This document shows, in pieces, positions 50,945-60,051 of a stretch of 64,000 bases of DNA (the stretch's first letter is position 1; each line of letters begins with the position of its first letter). The position numbers and the translations under genes were made by a program. The notes under the pieces are model-generated. The model searched no databases. It was not told where the DNA came from and saw only the letters and a program-made list of their open reading frames with translations. Origin of the DNA: Schizochytrium sp. CCTCC M209059 (taxonomy: Eukaryota > Sar > Bigyra > Thraustochytrida > Thraustochytriidae); assembly GCA_000818945.1 (NCBI GenBank), contig KN805429.1, forward strand, positions 1-64,000. Direction: 5' to 3'.

Positions 50945-52616
50945 CTGAGGCCTAGATTCGAAAAACACAGCGCTCATACTTTGGGGATTCCGAGCGCAGC
51001 ATTTGCGTGAGGACAATCGGGGCACGCAAGATTAGGCAGAACTTGGCAACTATCAGAGCCAGACAGACAGAACCACTTGAGCGTGAAAGCAAGGTTTATA
51101 GTGATTCCACTCAGCTTTGGACTTGACGACGATTCCGAGAGGTAGGTAGATTTCAAGGTTTCGTGACAAATGCATTCCCAAGAGTAAGGCATCGTAATGC
51201 ATACAATAGATTACCGCCAAAAGCATCGCGCTATTTGTTCCATGTCCGACAGCACGTAGACGAGATCCCATAATAAAAGATGGCCACGCGTCCGAAATAA
51301 GGCCTTGAAAGAGCTGCGCGGAAATAACAAAGATCACTATCGTAGCCTTAGTCGGAAACTTGTAGAGCATGATACCACAGTTCAGGCATTGCACCGTCAA
51401 CACGAGGTGTTCCTCAAAAGTCGTTAGAATAAGCTTCAGGGGACAGTAGTTTGTGAGGGGCAACGTTGCGACCAAGAGCCAACCCCCGAGACAGCCCAAA
51501 GCCACTATGATCTCTTTCCTCGGTTCCTCCAAGGCCCCAAACGTCTGGCCCAAATAAGCATACATTGCTAACGTGAGAACGGTCCCAATTATGTTGTACA
51601 TGGGACCCGCTTGTGGAGAAGGTAGATACTGTTGCTGAGAGTCTTTCCAAGCACCATGGAGCCAGTCGTTTGACGCGTATGAGGTGGAACAGGTGAATAG
51701 AGGACGTCCACAAGCTCGTCGATGCCCGGCGAAAATTCCACCTTATTCAACGATCCTACCGTACTTGCGCGTTTCTTAATTCTGGTGACTTGAGTTCTTA
51801 GCTCCTGAAAGTCGTGCCGACTTACTTGGAGCGTCTGCATGCGAGATGTCACGGCCGCCACCTCCAAGTGTCGTCTATATGTGGCCCCCGAAAAAGATAA
51901 AAAGTGAACACGCCAAAGTTCAACGCGGCGCCGGATGCGCAAACAGCCACAGAGCCCGAGCTTCCATCTGATAATGTGCGATGAACGTCGAGCAAAAGTT
52001 TAATTGATCCTCCGGTACATACAATTGAAACTGCGAGGAGCGCTGGAAGTAATTTTCGGGGAAGTTTGGCGGGTAACGCATCTCATAGCACGCATGAAGG
52101 TTGTCTCAACCGAGATCATCACAGTAGACAATTCACCGTAGACGCCTGTGTAGAGTCAGAGGACCAGAGCGACCACGAGGGTATGAGTCATAAGCATATA
52201 ACATGGTAAGAACGAAGTGAAGAGGAGCAGAGGATTTTTCGTCCTGCACCTCAAGAGTGGGACGACGATGAGCCAGATTTCCTGGCCGACCAAGAAATAT
52301 AACTTGTATTCTTCGCTAAATATATGGAGACCGGTGATAGCGCAAATGACGGAAGCCATAATGACAAATTTGACACCGTGCGCAGAGCAAAATGCGCCAT
52401 GCACATACGTCATGCCAGAGTGTCGTCAGGATCGAGCACCCGAGGCATGAATACGGGCACTAGAAGGCGGTTCTGGTGATTACCTTGCACAGACCTGCCA
52501 TTCTTTGTAGAATCCTCATTATCTATGCTATTTAGAGGGGCAACCATGGGATTGCTTGCGCTTTCCGCGATTGGATCAGACACATTTGCTTCAGGCATTG
52601 GCGCAACTGACGCCAA
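50945..52616 (-). pseudogene. Broken third copy (C) of the membrane protein family
   Basis: The minus strand carries pieces of the A/B family in the correct order but in different frames. These are RLLVPVFMPRVLDPDDTLA (frame ends near 52410), a TM piece closing at a stop at 52156, then DALPAKLPRKLLPALLAVS and GGSIKLLLD around 51990-52080, matching copy B. Next come VDVLYSPVPP and LLHKRVP (51600-51760), SDAWPSFIMGSRLRAVGHG (about 51240-51300), and finally LILRAPIVLTQM near 51010, corresponding to the KAPxVSI block. At least five frame changes or stops separate them. One shift coincides with a TCTG run near 51060. No single frame exceeds about 180 codons, so it cannot encode the protein. Confidence 0.82.
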
Positions 52617-53441
52617 ACTAGTAGGCTTTTATTCATATACAACAAGGGGGCTGCTTAGAAGCCGCGACCTGTCATCCTGCGCGCACCTGAAAAGGGTGCG
52701 TTCGCGCCAAATAGATTGCATCCACCTTCTCTCGACGTAGCGGCAACTCTTCTATGGAGGCCGAATTCTTCTATGACGCGTCGTTTCAAAGAAGCGCCCT
52801 GGTGGCTGGCTGGTTGGGTCGTCTTATAGTCAGGCCTTGGAGGGGCAGAGAATGCAGAGCTTGTCCGTTTTGCCCAATTTGTAAGTTTGACTCTACGGCG
52901 CCGCCAGCACGGCTTGTTTGCTTCGAAAGGCTTGATTGTCCAACACAGGTTTCGATTCCGCTCGCGTCTGCACTTGCGCCGAAACATACAGCTTGCGGCC
53001 CAATTTTATCCCACTTCACAACGCACACACAAAATGCCATTCATGCATCATGATGCCCGGGTCAATATCGTCGTGGTATGGTAACGGGACCGGACACATG
53101 TTACCAGCCAACTGACTGGACGGACGGCATTCGTTGTCGACGGGACCGCTTCCCACCACGATAGCAGGCATACCAGCAGCAAACAGCTGATGTTCAAGAC
53201 TGTGGCATGCCTATCGCCGAGTGGAGATTCTATGAGTCATACACAATTTTTTTTTCTAAAGAAACCGTTATTGTGGCACTCTGGCACTGCTCTGGCAACT
53301 TGACGTTCAGGGTTCCAACGGATAGAATTGTTTTCTTGAGCTTGAGCGCCACGCCAACAACCAAGAAAGATTGCAGCAGATCGATCCCTTCCCGTATGAG
53401 AACAGGAGACTCGCACCTGACCCGCGCGTGCGGCGCTAGAG
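52617..53441. other. Intergenic region upstream of the EF-hand-like gene
   Basis: 825 bp with no supported gene. It lies between the 5' end of copy C (-) and a plus-strand gene, so it is a divergent promoter zone, at least historically. Confidence 0.35.
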
Positions 53442-55021
53442 GTGCGAGAGGCAATCATGCCCACAGATGCGCGGTATGAATGTGAAGCAGCAACGCCACC
53501 CGGTGTAAAAAAAGCTCGCCGTCGCGCGTCAGTAAACAAGAAACGCCACAGATGGACATCTCTGCTCGACTGGGCTGGACGAGACGACTCACGCGTGTAT
53601 CTTGCTCCTCACGAAGTTGGGCACATTCTTAAAAACCTTGGAATTGCGCTCAATCGGAGGGAGCGACGAGAGCTTTGGGAATGTCTCGCCGAACCCGCCC
53701 CCGGCAAAAAGGAACGCATGGTTGCCTTGGATCGCCTTGAGAAAGAGCTCGAGTCTTCGTCAAAGCATGCCGCAAATTCAGACCGTTGCGGCCTTCGCGA
53801 ACGCATTGTCTCCCTCTTGCAGTCGGGAAAACACACGGCGGAGATTTTCGAATCCCTCTTTGGAGTCGACGCGGTTGCGGTCGAGGTTGACGATTTTGCC
53901 AGCCTTGCGCTTTCATCTGGTGAAAAATATCCTGAAACGGTAGCGTCCCGGCTTTGCCGCGAGATTGATCGTCAACGTCGAGGTGTCATCACCTATGAAG
54001 ACTTTGCAAGGTGGGCTCTTCAATTTGCTTCTTCACAACCTGAAAGAAAGCGTGCGATGGTGGGTCAGCAAGATAACAGAGACGAAGACCGACGAAGAAA
54101 AAAGTATAACGTAGGAGGTTGTGATCATGAAATCAAACGGGAACGAACGTGGCGGCGCCGCGCAAGTGCTGACCGCCGCGCTGCGATTCAAGGCGTAACG
54201 CTCTTTATTGTCCGCCAAGCGTTCAGACGCGAAAGACGCAGGGTACGAAGACGGCCGTTTTCTTTGCTTCTCGAAAGCATGCCTGCGGCAGTACCAATTG
54301 ACCATGTGCAACGCAAGCTTGAGCGGCGAGGTGCGCTATTCTCTGAAGAGGTGTTCGGGATTTTCATCTCTATATTTGATGCTGCTGGAGAGGGCTATAT
54401 TTCTTCAAGGTCATGGTTACAACTTATTCTTGACAGAGTTGAAAATCTACACGGAGGCAACAACAATAGACAGAGAGCTTTGAGGTTGACTCTCGGCGAA
54501 CGTCAAGGTGAATGGGATGACGATGAAGCCTCCGAAATCTCCACCTCTTCTTCTTGTTCCACATGTTCCTCGGGTTCTTCGTATTTTCTAGATACTTCCG
54601 ATTCTTGCGCATTAATCTCGCGTCCGTCGTCAGCATCTTTGCCCGATCCACCAAAGATCGTACTGGAGGAGGAAGTGAACAACCACAAAGCAGAAGCAAG
54701 GCTTGCGGCGAAGTGGCACTTTGAGAGTGTCACAGACTTGGAGAAGGAGTCACCTGTCACGACCCCTCAACCAGGGAATCGCGAATGCAAGAAGGTCGAA
54801 GTCCTCGAGAGAAGGACTGTAGACGGGGAGCCTGTATTGGTCGACGCCCACAATTTTGCCTATGATCTTAGGCATCAGCAGTTGCTCGGTAAGCTTGTCC
54901 AGCGTCGTATTGTCGAAGATGGCGATGAGAACTCGGAATCTGACACAGATGATGAGCTGTGGACTTTGATTCCTCCCTCGCTCGTTCAACAAGACGATTG
55001 CTTTGAAAAGAGCAAAGGTTA

Positions 55022-55055
<34 letters not shown>

Positions 55056-56052
55056 AATGAGGAGGGGGGGGGAGAGGAAGTGAAGTGGGATGTAAACAAA
55101 GATGTGCTATCTTCGTTTGGTCAGAAGTCATTTACAAGAGTGAATACGGAAAGGCGGTCAAAGGGGATGGTCCCAGCAAAAGATCGTGACAATGTGAGAC
55201 TGAATGTGAATTCAGTCACTGACCACCGTGCAAAGCTGTCTGCGGCTGCTATTGGCGACAGCTACAGCCACGACGACGATAGTGATGATGATGACAAGTG
55301 CTCTAGCAGCAGCAGCAGCAGCAGCAGCAGCCAAGTCTCCTCGTCTTCATCTATCGCCTCCAGCGCATCCCTCCAATCCCAGCGCAAAACAAAGGGAAGA
55401 AGACGGAGGAAGGGCTCAGTGTCCTCAGCCTCTGCGTCAGAGTCCGCATCGGATCCCGACCTGGGCTCGCAATCGCAGTCGCAGTCGCGGCCCCCGCCCC
55501 CGCTCCCGCTCGGAGAGAAGGGCAGGAAGCTGACCCGGGCGCCGCGGAAGAAGAACCCGGTCCTGCAGAACGAGAACGACTCCGCGGACTCCGAGGACGA
55601 GGAGCCCGAGGGGGAGGCGCAGAACCCGGGCGCGTGCGTGCGCGCGGAGGCCGTCTTCGTGGCGCCGGCGTGGCCGCGCGCGCGGTCAGCGGCGCGGCAG
55701 GCGCGGCTCTGCGCGCGGCGCGAGGTGGTGGTCCGCGCGGGGCCCTGGGCGCGCGCGGAGGATGGGCGCCGCGCGGGCGCTCGAGGCGCGCGAGGTGCTA
55801 CGGGGAGAGACGCTGGCCGCCCTTCCGAGCGCGCGCGTGCTCCTCATCGAGCGCAGGCCGCGCTGGCGAGGAGGCGGGTTCAAGACCCTCGGCGCTGACT
55901 CCATACCGCTCGAGGGCCTGTTGCGCGACGCCGAGGCCGGCGTTAAGCACGAAAGCGTCCACGTGCTCCGCCTGCTCGAGGCGAGTCCCGAGACCGAGTT
56001 TCTCGTTGTGCTCCGAACGCGAGCTTTACGCAAAAAGCGAGTCTCGACATAG
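53442..56052 (+). CDS. Unrecognised acidic protein with degenerate EF-hand-like motifs; probable frame break near the end
   Basis: An 818-codon frame (53442-55898) begins MREAIMPTDARYE; Met6 (53457) is an alternative start. Two segments resemble degenerate EF-hands: EIDRQRRGVITYEDFARW near 175-195 and FDAAGEGYISSRSWLQLI near 305-325. Downstream are poly-Asp (55021-55052), poly-Ser (55300-55330) and Arg/Lys-rich low complexity. After about 55760 this frame turns into Arg/Ala/Gly junk. The frame one base over reads sensible protein (EAREVLRGETLAALPS, ARVLLIERRPRW, SVHVLRLLEASPETEFLVVL) to a stop at 56050. I read this as one gene with a frameshift, or an indel in the GC-rich assembly. Function is unknown; calcium binding is doubtful because loop residues are incomplete. 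Confidence 0.6.
55021..55052. repeat. (GAC)n tract encoding poly-Asp
   Basis: About ten codons of GAC within the EF-hand-like gene; a (CAG/AGC)n poly-Ser tract follows at about 55300-55330. Confidence 0.85.
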
Positions 56053-56240
56053 ACAATAGTCACGAGGAAAACCTGTGACGCAGCGGAACCCGTGCCGCAA
56101 CAGACAGTAGAACAGAGCTCTTCGACCCGTTCGGCACGCCCACTTTGAATACAGCTTGCGTACTAGCTCACAGCTAGCTGAGCGTCCACACCCTTGCTGT
56201 CACATCATCTCACGAAGAAGAAAACGCGGTCGTCTCAAGA

Positions 56241-58373
56241 ATGGGAAACGCGATTGCAGCGTGCGGAAGTGAAGAACCTTTTTTCGGCAGCGAAGACCAA
56301 GAAAGTGAGGCGGGCGAAGACAAGGTCAATGACGATATTTTCGAGGAAGAGGACGCAAGCAATCTCGCAAATGACCATGACGATGAGCGTGATGGCGTCA
56401 ACGATAATGAACGAAGCGCGCGCACCTTTTCGAGACTGCTTGGACCGCGCCTAGGATCAGCCCCGCAAGTCGACGCAGATTCAAATTTGGTACCGCCGTC
56501 CTCATTTTCAACGCCTTCATCCCCTGTGCCGCTCTCTTCGAGACCGCGAATGAGATCGCGTTCGTTGGGATTCGTGAGGGTGCAAAGCGGGCGGCCCGCA
56601 ACAGAGAAGATCAGTCGAGGCGGGAGCTCAGGATGTCCTCTGCCGCACAGCGCAATCTGGACGTTCCAGCGTGAATTTTACGCCTCGCAAGGGATTGAAA
56701 GCTGGCAGCGCGGCGTTGTGCCAAGTTTTGCGTCTACAAATGTGCGATTAGCGCACGGGTACGCGCGGTCCATTTTCGAGTTTGTTCGCGCAAGAAATCG
56801 AGCGAGAAGCCGTCCATTGACCAGAGCGTATGTACTCGAATTTGGCGCTGGTGCGGGTAAATTTGGCTTTCACGTTGCCTCACGTCTTTTGCAGCTGGAG
56901 CAAGAGTCCTTGCGTGGTGGAGACAAGCCTACGCGGATTGTTTACGTGCTCACCGAGGTGCACGAGGTTAGTGCGAGGTTCTGGAAGTCTCACAGTGCAC
57001 TCCAAACACTCTTTGACGAGGGCGTTCTGGATCTCGCAGTCGTGGATGCAGCACATGTAGATGGATGCGATCCCATCGTTCTTGAGATGTCCGGCTTGAC
57101 GATCACCGCGGGGCAAACTGAGGCGCCTGTCATCGGCGTTTGTAATTATTTGTTTGACTCCTTGGAGCAAGATGCTTTTCAAATTCGCCGTGGCGTACTG
57201 TATCGCGCTCAGGTTGAGATTGTTGGAGGCCTCGGGAAGCCTTTACCCGTGCGACGGAGCTTGGACACCTCAACAATGCGGAGCCCTGCACCTGGTTCGC
57301 CAGGCCGTTCTCCTCGTCGTGGCGGCAACAGTGACGGCAACAGTGACGGCGGAACGTGTCAATGGAGCGGTGGGTCTCCTCAATTCCGACCGCAGCTATC
57401 GTGGACATATGATCTCTGTGATGCGGCCGAAGACACTTTGTTGGCTCGTGAGCTTCTTCCCGGGGGATCCGCGCTTGAGCGCGAGGTACTCGTACAGCAG
57501 CTCCGCCGATACCAGGCCGAGGAGGACGAGCTCTCAGTGCTCATTCCGTTGGGCGCAATTCGCGTTGTGCGCAATCTCGTGCGCCTTTGCCATGAACCTG
57601 CAGATGTCATGATACTCGTGGCAGACAAAGGCTTCCACGAAGTGGAGGAATTCGCGAAGATCGAAGACCCACAAATGGTAATGCACGGTGGCGTCTCCTT
57701 CATGATGAACTTTCACTTTTTCAGCCGCTTTTGTGAGAGGGTGTATCGTGGTGCACACGTGAGACGGACCTCGTACATGGATGGCTTCAAAGCCATGGCG
57801 GTCATGTTCAAGTACGATCACTCCCTCCGGAGGTGCGACGCGGCACTTGATCAGCTTTTACATGGATTTGACCCAGGGCAAATTGCCACGCTGCATGCTT
57901 GGAGCACGATGCGTGAACGAGTGAAAAGTCTCGACGAGGGCCTTGCGCTTTTGCGGACGAGTGACTATGATCAAGGCTCATTTCTTGAGGTCAAGCACAT
58001 TTTCGACAGTGCACTTTGCGGTCCTGAGCTAGAGTACGATGTGAGCATTGACCTTGACACGCTGATGGGCGCATACTATCCTTTGCAGACCTTTAAGGAT
58101 GTAGCCTTTGAGACCGGCCGCGTGTACATGAACCTGGGAGACTATGCTTCAGCGTCTGCGCTGTTTCAACGAAGTTTAGTCGATTGTGGCGGGCATCCTG
58201 TAACTTGGCTGAACTTAGGTGTCTGCCTTGCACATTGCGCGAAGCCAGAGGAAGCGCGTGCGGCATTTGAGGCCTCCCTGGCTCTGGATCCTGACATGGA
58301 ACGAACACGCATTTGCTTAAATCAACTTCAAATTGGTGCCAAGGTTGAACAGGAGCAAGCCGTGAAAATGTAA
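56241..58373 (+). CDS. Putative SAM-dependent methyltransferase with C-terminal TPRs
   Basis: A 710-residue protein starting MGNAIAACGSE, which offers Gly2 for possible N-myristoylation with Cys8 nearby for palmitoylation. After a disordered acidic N-terminus (about 15-130), a Rossmann-like methyltransferase core has motif I VLEFGAGAGKFGFHV at 198-212 and VIGVCNYLFDSLEQDAFQI as a motif IV/post-I region. Two tetratricopeptide repeats lie near 618-697 (YMNLGDYASASALFQRSL, LNLGVCLAHCAKPEEARAAF). The pairing of a SAM fold with TPRs suggests a protein or peptide methyltransferase, but the substrate is unknown. A Gly/Asn/Ser-rich insert occurs near 350-375. The fold call is by motif and the function is inference. 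Confidence 0.72.
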   Translation: MGNAIAACGSEEPFFGSEDQESEAGEDKVNDDIFEEEDASNLANDHDDERDGVNDNERSARTFSRLLGPRLGSAPQVDADSNLVPPSSFSTPSSPVPLSSRPRMRSRSLGFVRVQSGRPATEKISRGGSSGCPLPHSAIWTFQREFYASQGIESWQRGVVPSFASTNVRLAHGYARSIFEFVRARNRARSRPLTRAYVLEFGAGAGKFGFHVASRLLQLEQESLRGGDKPTRIVYVLTEVHEVSARFWKSHSALQTLFDEGVLDLAVVDAAHVDGCDPIVLEMSGLTITAGQTEAPVIGVCNYLFDSLEQDAFQIRRGVLYRAQVEIVGGLGKPLPVRRSLDTSTMRSPAPGSPGRSPRRGGNSDGNSDGGTCQWSGGSPQFRPQLSWTYDLCDAAEDTLLARELLPGGSALEREVLVQQLRRYQAEEDELSVLIPLGAIRVVRNLVRLCHEPADVMILVADKGFHEVEEFAKIEDPQMVMHGGVSFMMNFHFFSRFCERVYRGAHVRRTSYMDGFKAMAVMFKYDHSLRRCDAALDQLLHGFDPGQIATLHAWSTMRERVKSLDEGLALLRTSDYDQGSFLEVKHIFDSALCGPELEYDVSIDLDTLMGAYYPLQTFKDVAFETGRVYMNLGDYASASALFQRSLVDCGGHPVTWLNLGVCLAHCAKPEEARAAFEASLALDPDMERTRICLNQLQIGAKVEQEQAVKM

Positions 58374-58862
58374 AAAACAAATAGCCTAAATCAAAACAAA
58401 AAGGGAAAGAAAGAAAGGAAATGTGACCAGTGACAAGAAAGATATAGGCCAAAGAATCAGACAATCGTCCACAAGCTAGGGCACGGATCATCCTTTTGTT
58501 GTCTAACAGACAAAGGGCTTGGTTTTAGCCGAGTTCAAGCGAGGTGATCAAGGAGGTTCTCCTTCGTACTCTAGCAGAAAGAAAGCAAAAGCAATGTTTT
58601 TCTTTTTTCTTTTTCCGATTTAACCTAGACATACGAACAGACTAGGCCTGGAGCGATAGACCCAAGTTCTTGGCTACGCGCGTGGTGTCAGGCCTAGTGA
58701 AGGATCTTAGGGGATGTTCATTTATCTTGCACAAAAGACACAATCTTTCTCGTTTTTTTCCTTTACTTGCGCGCCTCTTGCGGAAAACATCACGCGGAGC
58801 TACAAAGTGGCTTGAAAGAAAGTGGGGTAGGGAGAGGTATCCGCACCAGATTATTCTTTATC
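58374..58862. other. Convergent spacer, no gene seen
   Basis: 489 bp between convergent stop codons, AT-richer than the coding DNA. It includes TAGGCCT/AGGCCTA sites at 58641-58649 and 58690-58697 and several A/T-rich runs. No protein-like frame. Confidence 0.4.
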
Positions 58863-59522
58863 TCACAATGAAGAAGGCGCCTGGGCATCTCCTGAAGCGG
58901 TGGCGTTTTCGGCAGTGATGGCCACTGGCGCCACGGCCGGTTCGGGCGACGGTGCAACCGCGTCCGTTGTCGTGGGGGGAGGCCCGGTTGAATCAGACAT
59001 CTCTGCGTCGCCATCGTCCGCGGGAGCGTCGCTCATGTGGCTAGCCTCGACGGCCATCGACGCACTCGATGCCTGACCTTCCGCCTCCATGGGCTCGGGC
59101 GTGGTCGAAAACGGTCCAGCGCCGGCGTTGACCGTGGATGCGACCTCGAGGACGCTACTTACAGAAAGTAGCTTTTCAAGGCCAAACATGAGCTTGGACA
59201 CGTTCTTGTAGAACATTTGCGGCTGCAGGATAAGCTCGCACAGGCGCTGAAGCGTAAAGGGCGCACCTTCAAAAAGATCGATGGCAGAAAGAAGCCGTTG
59301 TTTTTGCGCATCATAGGCGGGCTGGTCCTGCTCCACGGGGTCTGTGTTAGGGTATTCCTTGCGAAAATTGTCCAGCGCCTGCTCTGTGGCAATGTGTACG
59401 AGCGGCTTGAGCAGCGCCCACTCGTACTTCGGGACTCCTGTCGTCCTCATGTCTTCCAGCACGCCCCGAAGCTTATCGGTGACTTGGCCGGTCGAGGCCA
59501 CATTGCGCAGCTCGCTCTCCAT
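58863..59522 (-). CDS. PPP4R2: Protein phosphatase 4 regulatory subunit 2-like (PPP4R2)
   Basis: A 219-residue protein. The N-terminal 130 residues are helical and contain the family landmark FEGAPFTLQRLCELILQP, matching human FNGIPFTIQRLCELLTDP. It continues with FLRGVEK-like LMFGLEKLLSVSSV. The remainder is acidic, Ala/Ser/Pro-rich and disordered, also typical. PPP4R2 binds the PP4 catalytic subunit, usually with PPP4R3, and acts in DNA-damage signalling and spliceosomal snRNP maturation. It is shorter than the human protein, whose acidic tail is longer. The Met at 59522 is a natural start close to the conserved region. Confidence 0.85.
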   Translation of the reverse strand: MESELRNVASTGQVTDKLRGVLEDMRTTGVPKYEWALLKPLVHIATEQALDNFRKEYPNTDPVEQDQPAYDAQKQRLLSAIDLFEGAPFTLQRLCELILQPQMFYKNVSKLMFGLEKLLSVSSVLEVASTVNAGAGPFSTTPEPMEAEGQASSASMAVEASHMSDAPADDGDAEMSDSTGPPPTTTDAVAPSPEPAVAPVAITAENATASGDAQAPSSL

Positions 59523-60051
59523 CGTGAGTGATCCGTCTGCGCGGCGAGGTCTCCGCCGCCCGCTCGCGAGCGTCCGCGCCCCGTTCCTTTCGCGCGACTG
59601 AGCGCAATTGCCCGACTTGGCGAGCTTCTTCTACTGAGTGCGCAAGGATGCAAGAACGAATATCGGGCTATCGGGTTTTGGGCCACTTCTTACATATCGA
59701 TCGATGCACCAAGCAGGGAAACAGAATTGAGCGGAGAGACATTTTTTGACGACAGACAGTCGGGCCTCCGTCGCCCCTCTTTCCATCTCCCCCACGGATG
59801 CCCAAATTTGCTCTTATTGTTGCAGTCATGGCTTTATTTTTCTCAAGATCATACATACAGAACCGATGATCGTGGTAAGCGCACCAAACTACAGGAAAAA
59901 AAAAAAAACTCTTGTTCATGATGTCATATTATGATTTCTAGACACGACGCGATCGTTCGCCATCGAAGATAACATTCATTCATCACTGGATGTTGTGCCT
60001 CCATAGACTACCTTTCTTAGCTAGCAAACAGAGGCGACATTGTGCGTGTGT
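59523..60051. other. Intergenic region between two minus-strand genes
   Basis: 529 bp with the promoter of the PPP4R2-like gene (GC-rich near 59540-59640) and the 3' end of the 904-residue gene. A poly-A run lies near 59895. No gene seen. Confidence 0.4.
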
